A stretch of DNA of 64,000 nt from Streptomyces xinghaiensis S187 (lineage in GTDB: Bacteria; Actinomycetota; Actinomycetes; Streptomycetales; Streptomycetaceae): positions 3,534,001-3,598,000 of the forward strand of contig NZ_CP023202.1 in assembly GCF_000220705.2 (NCBI RefSeq), given 5' to 3'. The notes beneath the pieces are model-generated. The model was given only the letters and a program-made list of their open reading frames with translations, had not been told where the DNA came from and did not search any database. Shown here piece after piece: positions 49,962 to 56,380 of the stretch (the first letter of the stretch is position 1; every line of letters begins with the position of its first letter). The position numbers and the translations under genes are program-made.

Positions 49962-50326
49962 CGGACCGCCTTCCGGGACGCCGCCGAGGCGGCCGGCGGC
50001 CGCGAGAGATGCCCGTGCAGGGAACCGGCGAAGTCCTCCGCCGCCCTCAGCTCACCGCGCAGGTCCTCGCACCGCGCATCGGCCCTCTCCCAGTACTTCC
50101 GCAAGATCGTCACCAGTTCCTCGTGTGCCTGTTCCCCGGTCGTCCGCAGCGGTCCGCCGGTGTCCGGCAACCGCTCCAGCGCGTTTAGCAGCGTCCGCAC
50201 ATCCTCCAGGCAGAAGCCGAGCGGACGCATCCGCCGCACCAGCGCCGGCCGCCGCACCTCCGCCTCGGTGTAGAGACGGACCCCCCCAGGCTGCGCTCGC
50301 CGGGGGCCACCACCCCGGCCTCGCAT
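49958..50326 (-). pseudogene. Decayed MerR family regulator
   Basis: The open frame encodes the C-terminal two thirds of a MerR protein: VRLYTEAEVRRPALVRRMRP, LGFCLEDVRTLLNALERLPD and a long dimerisation helix like that of the intact MerR at 47847. The residues that should precede it, EAGVVAPGERSLGG, lie in another frame, broken at a run of seven C (50281-50287). The first roughly 25 residues of the HTH are absent; the sequence goes straight to the operator-like palindrome at 50358. The gene therefore lacks the DNA-binding helix and is frameshifted. Its stop overlaps the prfC start. Confidence 0.75.
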
Positions 50327-50357
50327 CGCCCGCCCGGCACGCTTGCCGACCGCGAAT

Positions 50358-50377
50358 CTACCCTGACGTTAGGGTAG
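50358..50377. promoter_or_regulatory. MerR-type operator upstream of the MerR relic
   Basis: A perfect palindrome CTACCCT (50358-50364) - GACGTT - AGGGTAG (50371-50377). The core TACCCTGACGT and AGGG are the same as in the operator at 47702-47727. The rest of the 396-base spacer to the RNase J gene is GC-rich with no gene seen. Confidence 0.7.
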
Positions 50378-50722
50378 GTTGGCAATCGCTGAAACGAGGG
50401 TGGCCCCACAGGCCGCCGTCGTCGTCGGGCGGCGCCGCCCCTCCCTCCGTGGGAGCGGCGCCGCTCATGCCGCGTCCCTCCGGCCGTCCGGCCGAACGCC
50501 CCACGCCGGCAGGGGAGTTGCCGTCCTCGTCGGCGTGGCGGCCGCGCTTGCGCGGAGGGCCGGGACGGAGACCGCACGGGCCCGCCCGGCATGCCGCGGT
50601 GCCCGCCTCCCCGTCCGCCGCGGCGGCCGCGCACCCCGGCCTTACCCGATCGGGCGGTGCCCGGTCGCCCGAGCGGTGGGGGCGGGGAGCCGCCTGCCGG
50701 ACTCTCCGGTAGCGTCAGGATA

Positions 50723-52408
50723 ATGAGTCATCCCCATCCCGAATTGAAAGCCGCTCCTCCGCTGCCCGACGGCGGGCTGAGGGTGGTCGCTCTGGGCGGC
50801 CTGGGCGAGATCGGCCGCAACATGACGGTCTTCGAGCACGCCGGCAAGCTGCTCGTCGTCGACTGCGGTGTGCTCTTCCCCGAGGAGCACCAGCCCGGGG
50901 TGGACGTGATCCTCCCCGACTTCACCTCGATCCGGGACCGGCTGGACGACATCGTGGCGATCGTGCTGACCCACGGGCACGAGGACCACATCGGCGGTGT
51001 GCCGTATCTGCTCCGCGAGCGGGCGGACATCCCCGTCGTGGGCTCCAAGCTGACGCTGGCGTTCCTGGAGGCCAAGCTCAAGGAGCACGGCATCAGGCCC
51101 CGCACGGTGCGGGTCCGCGAGGGCGACCGCCGGGGCTTCGGCCCGTTCGACTGCGAGTTCGTCGCGGTCAACCACTCCATCCCCGACGGCCTGGCCGTGG
51201 CGATCCGCACCGGCGCGGGACTGGTGCTGCACACCGGCGACTTCAAGATGGACCAGTTCCCGCTGGACGAGCGCATCACCGACCTGCGGGCCTTCGCGCG
51301 GCTGGGTGAGGAGGGCGTCGACCTCTTCCTCACCGACTCCACCAACGCCGAGGTGCCCGGCTTCACCACCTCCGAGCAGGAGCTGAACCCCGCGATCGAG
51401 CAGGTGCTGCGCACCGCGCCGCGGCGGGTCATCGTCTCCAGCTTCGCCAGCCATGTGCACCGCATCCAGCAGGTGCTGGACGCGGCGCACCAGCACGGCC
51501 GGAAGGTCGCCTTCGTGGGCCGGTCGATGGTCCGCAACATGGGCATCGCCCGGGACCTGGGCTATCTGAAGGTCCCGCAGGGGCTGGTGGTGCCGGTGAA
51601 GGAGCTGGAGAAGCTGCCACCCAGCAAGATCGCGCTGGTGTGCACCGGTTCGCAGGGCGAGCCGATGGCCGCGCTGTCGCGGATGGCCAACCGCGACCAC
51701 ATGATCCGGATCGGCGAGGGCGACACCGTGCTGCTGGCCAGCTCCCTCATCCCGGGCAACGAGAACGCCATCTACCGGGTGATCAACGGGCTGACCCGGT
51801 GGGGCGCCAACGTCGTCCACAAGGGCAACGCGAAGGTGCACGTCTCGGGGCACGCCAGCGCCGGTGAGCTCGTGTACTGCTACAACATCGTCAAGCCCCG
51901 GAACGTCATGCCCGTGCACGGGGAGTGGCGCCATCTGCGGGCCAACGCCGAGCTGGCCGTCCGCACCGGGGTCGACCCCGACCGTGTGGTCATCGCCGAG
52001 GACGGCGTGGTCGTCGACCTGGTGGACGGGCGGGCCGCCATCACCGGCAAGGTGCCGGCCGGGAACATCTACGTGGACGGCATGGAGGTCGGCGGAGCCA
52101 CCGAGGCCTCCCTCAAGGACCGGGTCACGCTGGCCGAGGAGGGCGTCGTGACCGTGGTGGCCATCGTCGACGCCGACACCGGAGCCCTGGCGGAGACCCC
52201 CGATTTCCTCGCCCGCGGTTTCGTCCACGACGACACCACGTTCGAGCCGGTCGTCCCCGTCATCGAGAAGACGCTGGCGAAGGCGGCGGAGGAAGGGGTC
52301 GGAGAGGCCCACCAGCTCGAACAGCTCATCGCCCGCGCCGTGGCCTCCTGGGCGTTCCGCACCTACCGCCGCAAGCCCCTCATCATTCCCGTCGTCATCG
52401 ACGCCTGA
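50723..52408 (+). CDS. Ribonuclease J
   Basis: A 561-residue metallo-beta-lactamase/beta-CASP ribonuclease with 5'-exonuclease and endonuclease activity in mRNA decay and rRNA maturation. The metal-binding motif is THGHEDHIGGVPYL. GEIGRNM marks the N-terminus, and LHTGDFKMD, SFASHVHRIQQV and SGHASAGEL mark the catalytic and beta-CASP parts. A C-terminal domain of about 100 residues follows. ATG 50723 has AGGAT close upstream. In Streptomyces rnj usually sits next to dapA. Since dapA is not here, this may be a second copy; the rest of the genome would settle that. Confidence 0.93.
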   Translation: MSHPHPELKAAPPLPDGGLRVVALGGLGEIGRNMTVFEHAGKLLVVDCGVLFPEEHQPGVDVILPDFTSIRDRLDDIVAIVLTHGHEDHIGGVPYLLRERADIPVVGSKLTLAFLEAKLKEHGIRPRTVRVREGDRRGFGPFDCEFVAVNHSIPDGLAVAIRTGAGLVLHTGDFKMDQFPLDERITDLRAFARLGEEGVDLFLTDSTNAEVPGFTTSEQELNPAIEQVLRTAPRRVIVSSFASHVHRIQQVLDAAHQHGRKVAFVGRSMVRNMGIARDLGYLKVPQGLVVPVKELEKLPPSKIALVCTGSQGEPMAALSRMANRDHMIRIGEGDTVLLASSLIPGNENAIYRVINGLTRWGANVVHKGNAKVHVSGHASAGELVYCYNIVKPRNVMPVHGEWRHLRANAELAVRTGVDPDRVVIAEDGVVVDLVDGRAAITGKVPAGNIYVDGMEVGGATEASLKDRVTLAEEGVVTVVAIVDADTGALAETPDFLARGFVHDDTTFEPVVPVIEKTLAKAAEEGVGEAHQLEQLIARAVASWAFRTYRRKPLIIPVVIDA

Positions 52409-52520
52409 CGCCTGACGCCCGGCTGCCGGCCGGCCGGGCGGGCCCGTCCGGTCCCGCGGCCGGCCGGGTGTGGGGCGGGCTTGCGGCCTCGGTCCGGCCT
52501 CCCGTGTGCCCTATGGGGGG

Positions 52521-52547
52521 AATTACCCCTACAGGGTGGGGGTAATT
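52521..52547. promoter_or_regulatory. CsoR-like operator palindrome upstream of the SHOCT gene
   Basis: Nine-base arms AATTACCCC (52521-52529) and GGGGTAATT (52539-52547) around a 9-base TACAGGGTG centre. The TACCCC...GGGGTA form with G tracts resembles operators of the copper-sensing CsoR/RcnR family. It is 133 bases upstream of the SHOCT protein gene and stands out in a 271-base spacer. Confidence 0.55.
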
Positions 52548-52679
52548 GGTCCCGGGTCACGGCCCCCACCGGCTCATGCGGGTGGCCGGGAGAAGAGGCA
52601 GTCTGGAGGGTGAGGGCGGTGGACGGCCCGGGCGGCCGGCCCGTGTTCGCGGCCCGGGATCCGAAGGGCGTGAGAGATC

Positions 52680-52943
52680 ATGATGTTCTGGTACGACCAC
52701 GATGTCAGCGGCTGGGGCTGGTTCGCGATGTCCGCCGGGATGATCCTCTTCTGGGTGCTGATCATCACCGGTGCGGTGATGCTCTTCCGTGCGCTGGGCA
52801 GCCGGTCGGAGCAGCCGCAGCGGTCCGTTCCCCCGTCGCCGGAGCAGGTCCTCGCCGATCGGTTCGCACGGGGCGAGATCGACGACGAGGAGTACCGGCG
52901 GCGTCTGGACACGCTCCACTCCGCCGGGCCGCCCCGGAGCTGA
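52680..52943 (+). CDS. Small membrane protein with SHOCT domain
   Basis: An 87-residue protein. It has an aromatic, His/Asp-containing N-terminus (MMFWYDHDVSGWGWF), one membrane segment (about 17-38, AMSAGMILFWVLIITGAVMLF) and a C-terminal SHOCT motif (VLADRFARGEIDDEEYRRRLDTL). SHOCT segments occur in many small membrane and stress proteins, often as oligomerisation tails. A CsoR-like palindrome upstream suggests metal control. ATG at 52680 or 52683 cannot be distinguished. Confidence 0.85.
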   Translation: MMFWYDHDVSGWGWFAMSAGMILFWVLIITGAVMLFRALGSRSEQPQRSVPPSPEQVLADRFARGEIDDEEYRRRLDTLHSAGPPRS

Positions 52944-53008
52944 ACGGCCGGCGGCCCGCGGCGGGCCTGTGCGCCCGCCGCGGGCCGCCGTGATGCCGAC
53001 GCTCCGGG

Positions 53009-53236
53009 TTACGCGGCCGTGGTGACCGCCACCGGGGCCTCGGCTCCGGCCGTCGCGCAGTCCGGGCAGAGGACCCGGCGCTCGGTGCCGTACAGCGCCG
53101 GGCCGGTGATCGGGCCGCGGCGGACGCGCTGGAGTCCGATCCGGGTGTGCTCCCGGCAGACTCCGGTGCCGCAGGTGTGGCAGAGGCCGGTGGCCGGGGC
53201 GGTGTCCCCGTGCAGGGTGCAGGTGAGGCAGTTCAT
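53009..53236 (-). CDS. DUF2180 family zinc-ribbon-like protein of the arsenic operon
   Basis: A 75-residue protein whose ATG overlaps the acr3 stop (ATGA). Eight cysteines and histidines are arranged as MNCLTC, TGLCHTCGTGVCREH and VLCPDC, a treble-clef or double zinc-ribbon pattern. DUF2180 proteins recur beside ACR3 genes in Streptomyces. The role is not known. With arsenite-reactive cysteine clusters and tight coupling to the efflux pump, a function in arsenite handling or in sensing is a reasonable guess. Confidence 0.82.
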   Translation of the reverse strand: MNCLTCTLHGDTAPATGLCHTCGTGVCREHTRIGLQRVRRGPITGPALYGTERRVLCPDCATAGAEAPVAVTTAA

Positions 53237-54357
53237 GACAGCTTTCCTTCCGGGCCGGCGGCCGGTACGGGGGAAGCGAACCGGTTGCGCCAGGCCAGTG
53301 ACACGTAGACGAGGCCGATGAGGACGGGGACCTCGATCAGGGGGCCGACGACGCCGGAGAGCGCCTGGCCGGAGGTGACGCCGAAGGTCGCGATGGCGAC
53401 AGCGATGGCGAGCTCGAAGTTGTTCCCGGCGGCCGTGAACGCCAGGGTCGCGGAGCGGGCGTAGGGCAGGCCGATGGCCTTCCCGAGGGCGAAGCTGCCG
53501 AACCACATCACCGCGAAGTAGACGAGCAGGGGGAGGGCGATGCGGGCGACGTCCAGCGGCTGGGAGGTGATCGTCTTCCCCTGCAGGGCGAAGAGGACCA
53601 CGATGGTGAAGAGCAGGCCGTAGAGGGCCCAGGGGCCGATCTTCGGGAGCACCTTCGCCTCGTAGGACTCGCGGCCCATCCGCTGTTCGCCGATGCGGCG
53701 GGTGAGGAAGCCGGCGATGAGCGGGATGCCCAGGAAGATGACGACGTTGAGGGCGATCTCCCACATGGAGATGTCGAGGCGGCTGCCGTCGCCGAGGCCG
53801 AGCCAGCCGGGGAGCAGGTCGAGGTAGAACCAGCCGAGCAGGCCGAAGGCCAGGACCTGGAAGACGGAGTTGAGGGCGACGAGGACGGCGCCGGCCTCGC
53901 GGTCGCCGCAGGCCAGGTCGTTCCAGATGATGACCATGGCGATACAGCGGGCCAGGCCGACGATGATCAGCCCGGTGCGGTACTCGGGCAGGTCGGGCAG
54001 GAAGATCCAGGCGAGGGCGAACATCACGGCCGGGCCGACGACCCAGTTGATCACCAGCGAGGAGATCATCAGCCGCTTGTCGCCGGTGACGGCGTCCAGC
54101 TTGTCGTAGCGGACCTTGGCCAGGACCGGATACATCATGATCAGGAGGCCGAGCGCGATGGGCAGCGAGATGCCGCCGATCTCCACCGCGGCCAGGGCGT
54201 CGTTCATTCCGGGGACCAGCCGGCCCAGCCCGAGCCCCGCGGCCATGGCGATCAGGATCCACACCGCGAGGAAGCGGTCGAGCGTGGAGAGCTTCGCGAC
54301 GACGGAGGAGCCGGGGTCCTCCGCGGTCGTCGCGGGAGGCGGGTCGGTGCGGGTCAC
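53233..54357 (-). CDS. acr3: Arsenite efflux permease ACR3
   Basis: A 374-residue ACR3/ArsB-type carrier with ten membrane segments that exports arsenite using the proton gradient. The conserved TM4 cysteine is present in LARCIAMVIIWNDLACGD, and the TM9-10 glutamate in GPLIEVPVLIGLVYV. The AAGNNFELAIAVAI motif is typical of ACR3. It follows arsR with a four-base overlap (GTG start within the arsR stop) and is followed by the DUF2180 gene, so the order is arsR-acr3-DUF2180. Confidence 0.95.
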   Translation of the reverse strand: MTRTDPPPATTAEDPGSSVVAKLSTLDRFLAVWILIAMAAGLGLGRLVPGMNDALAAVEIGGISLPIALGLLIMMYPVLAKVRYDKLDAVTGDKRLMISSLVINWVVGPAVMFALAWIFLPDLPEYRTGLIIVGLARCIAMVIIWNDLACGDREAGAVLVALNSVFQVLAFGLLGWFYLDLLPGWLGLGDGSRLDISMWEIALNVVIFLGIPLIAGFLTRRIGEQRMGRESYEAKVLPKIGPWALYGLLFTIVVLFALQGKTITSQPLDVARIALPLLVYFAVMWFGSFALGKAIGLPYARSATLAFTAAGNNFELAIAVAIATFGVTSGQALSGVVGPLIEVPVLIGLVYVSLAWRNRFASPVPAAGPEGKLS

Positions 54358-54668
54358 GGGCAGGACCTCTTCGTGTCGGTGGCCTGGGTGGCGCGGGCGG
54401 AGCGGGCCAGCTCGGCGAAGGAGCCGGCCAGGGCTTCGATGACGTCGGGCCGCAGCTTGTAGTACGTGTAGCGGCCGCAGGGCTCGGTCTCGACGACCCC
54501 GGCCTCACGGAGCACGCGGAGGTGGTTGGAGAGGTTCGTCTGGCGGGCGCCGGTCTCCTGGACCAGATGCGTGGTGCACAGCGTCTCGCTCGCGAGCAGC
54601 GTCACGATTCTCAGCCTGAGCGGGTCCGCGAGCACCCGGATCAGTTCAGTGTCGACTGACGTCATCAT
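54354..54668 (-). CDS. arsR: ArsR family arsenic-responsive repressor
   Basis: A 104-residue winged-helix repressor. The recognition region is TGARQTNLSNHLRVLREAGV, preceded by LADPLRLRIVTLLASE. Cysteines in ETLCTTHLV (near residue 31), in EPCGRYTYY (near residue 64) and the C-terminal CP are candidate As(III) ligands. The wing GRYTYYKL is typical. It is divergent from arsC with an inverted repeat between them. ATG 54668 or 54665 is the start. Confidence 0.93.
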   Translation of the reverse strand: MMTSVDTELIRVLADPLRLRIVTLLASETLCTTHLVQETGARQTNLSNHLRVLREAGVVETEPCGRYTYYKLRPDVIEALAGSFAELARSARATQATDTKRSCP

Positions 54669-54670
54669 GG

Positions 54671-54690
54671 GCTGATACTCTCACATCAGC
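54671..54690. promoter_or_regulatory. Probable ArsR operator between arsR and arsC
   Basis: An inverted repeat GCTGAT (54671-54676) - 8 bases - ATCAGC (54685-54690), starting 3 bases upstream of the arsR start and within the divergent arsR-arsC promoter region. Confidence 0.55.
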
Positions 54691-54776
54691 GACGGATGAT
54701 GCCAGTGGCCTCGGGCCCTCTTCGCCGCGCCTGTGTGCTCCCGCACGGTCCGCCCCTACGCAAGAGAGAACCCGTG

Positions 54777-55190
54777 ATGACCGAGAAGCCCTCCGTGCTC
54801 TTCGTCTGCGTCCACAACGCCGGCCGCTCCCAGATGGCCGCGGCCTGGCTGACCCACCTCGCGGGCGACCGCGTCGAGGTCCGCTCCGCCGGTTCGGCCC
54901 CCGCCGACCGGGTCAACCCCGCCGCCGTCGAGGCCATGCGCGAGGTGGGTGTCGACATGTCCGCGGAGGTGCCCAAGGTGCTGACCGTGGACGCCGTGCG
55001 GGCCTCCGATGTCGTGATCACCATGGGCTGCGGCGACACCTGCCCCGTCTTCCCCGGCAAGCGCTACCTGGACTGGAAGCTGGACGACCCGGCCGGACAG
55101 GGCGTCGACGCCGTACGGCCCATCCGCGACGAGATCAGGACCCGGATCGAGGGCCTGATCGAGGAGATCGCCCCGGGGCCGACGGCCTGA
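54777..55190 (+). CDS. arsC: Arsenate reductase, low-molecular-weight phosphatase type
   Basis: A 137-residue enzyme reducing arsenate to arsenite. The P-loop nucleophile is the CX5R motif CVHNAGRSQMAA near residue 12. The resolving cysteines lie in MGCGDTCPVFPGKRYLDW, with the DP general acid in LDDPAGQG. The three-cysteine layout is that of the thioredoxin-coupled class rather than the mycothiol class, consistent with trxBA in the same window. ATG 54777 gives MTEKPSVLFVC; GTG 54774 is an alternative. It is divergent from arsR. Confidence 0.93.
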   Translation: MTEKPSVLFVCVHNAGRSQMAAAWLTHLAGDRVEVRSAGSAPADRVNPAAVEAMREVGVDMSAEVPKVLTVDAVRASDVVITMGCGDTCPVFPGKRYLDWKLDDPAGQGVDAVRPIRDEIRTRIEGLIEEIAPGPTA

Positions 55191-55323
55191 GCGCCCTCGG
55201 CGGCCCGAGCGGACCGCACGCCGGGGGTCCGCCGGACCCCCGGCATCGGAATCTTCGGGGCCGGCACTCGTGCGGGTGCCGGCCCGGGGGCGGTCCGGGG
55301 GCCGTGGAGCCGGGCGGCCGGTG

Positions 55324-56136
55324 TCAGCCGCAGCAGGAGCCGCCGGCGGTGGTCTCCGGAGTGCTCCGTACGCCGGGGACCGCGGGAGCGTCCGCGGGCT
55401 TGACCGCCCGGACGATGGCGGACCGCATGCCCTCGGCGACCTCGTGCGCCGGCGTGATCCCGATCTCGCCGAACCCGGCCGCCTCCAGGCCGGCGCGGTA
55501 CTCGGCGTAGGACAGCGCCCCGGCGATGCAGCCCACGTAGTCGCCGCGCTCCGCGCGCTGCGCGGGGGTGAGGTGGTCCTCGGCCACCACGTCCGAGATG
55601 CCGATGCGGCCGCCGGGCCTCAGGACGCGGAACATCTCGGCGAAGACGGCGGCCTTGTCCACGGACAGGTTGATCACGCAGTTGGAGATCACGACGTCGA
55701 TGGTGCCGGCGGGCAGCGGGATGGACTCGATGGTGCCCTTGAGGAATTCGGCGTTGCGGGCACCGGCCTTCTCCGCGTTGGCCAGCGCGAGGGCCAGCAT
55801 CTCCTCGGTCATGTCCAGGCCGTAGGCCTTGCCCTCCGGTCCGACCCGGCGGGCGGAGAGCAGGACGTCGATGCCGCCGCCCGAGCCGAGGTCGAGCACC
55901 CGTTCGCCCGCGCGCAGTTCGGCGACGGCGAGCGGGTTGCCGCAGCCGAGGGAGGCCGCCACGGCGTCCTCGGGGAGCTCCGAGAGGTCCTCGTCGCCGT
56001 AGGGGCGGGCGCCGAAGCTCTCGTCGATCTCCGGGGACCCGGATCCGCAGCACGCGGTCCCGCCCCGGGTCACCTGGAGTGCGGCGGCGGCGTATCCGGC
56101 GCGGACGGTCTCGCGCAGCTCGGACTGGTCGTTCAT
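55324..56136 (-). CDS. arsM: Arsenite S-adenosylmethionine methyltransferase
   Basis: A 270-residue ArsM that methylates As(III) to volatile or less toxic species. The SAM-binding motif is LDLGSGGGIDVLLSA. The conserved As(III)-binding cysteines are Cys65 (SLGCGNP), Cys153 (SNCVINLS) and Cys203 (GDYVGCIAGA); a Cys29-Cys30 pair is also present and the C-terminus ends SCCG. The N-terminal MNDQSELRETVRAGYA is typical. It is convergent with arsC and completes a reduction, efflux and methylation set. Confidence 0.94.
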   Translation of the reverse strand: MNDQSELRETVRAGYAAAALQVTRGGTACCGSGSPEIDESFGARPYGDEDLSELPEDAVAASLGCGNPLAVAELRAGERVLDLGSGGGIDVLLSARRVGPEGKAYGLDMTEEMLALALANAEKAGARNAEFLKGTIESIPLPAGTIDVVISNCVINLSVDKAAVFAEMFRVLRPGGRIGISDVVAEDHLTPAQRAERGDYVGCIAGALSYAEYRAGLEAAGFGEIGITPAHEVAEGMRSAIVRAVKPADAPAVPGVRSTPETTAGGSCCG

Positions 56137-56179
56137 GAGGACTCTCCTGGGATCGATCCTGCATTGACGGTTGTGGAAT

Positions 56180-56196
56180 CAAGAGTGATGCTTGAA
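56180..56196. promoter_or_regulatory. Possible ArsR operator upstream of arsM
   Basis: TCAAG (56180-56184) and CTTGA (56192-56196) form a short inverted repeat in an AT-rich patch before the arsM start, similar in form to ArsR/SmtB sites (TCAA...TTGA). The arms are short, so this is tentative. Confidence 0.4.
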
Positions 56197-56380
56197 TCGA
56201 AGAACGTCAACATAGAAGTGTGTCGAATCAGAACACCGAACCGGGATCCGCCGCTCTCCCGGGTTGTCCCCCGGGGCACCCGCAGGGCCGGCCGGCGGTG
56301 CCCCCGGGGACGACTTTCGTTGCGCGCGGCCGCGACGAAAGGCGGTGCCGCCGGGGCACCGGCCTGCCTAGGTTGGGCCC

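Noticed and set aside
53009..54508. 499-codon minus-strand ORF covering acr3
   Set aside because: Only its last 75 codons (the DUF2180 protein) are real; the rest is out of frame with acr3 and arsR.
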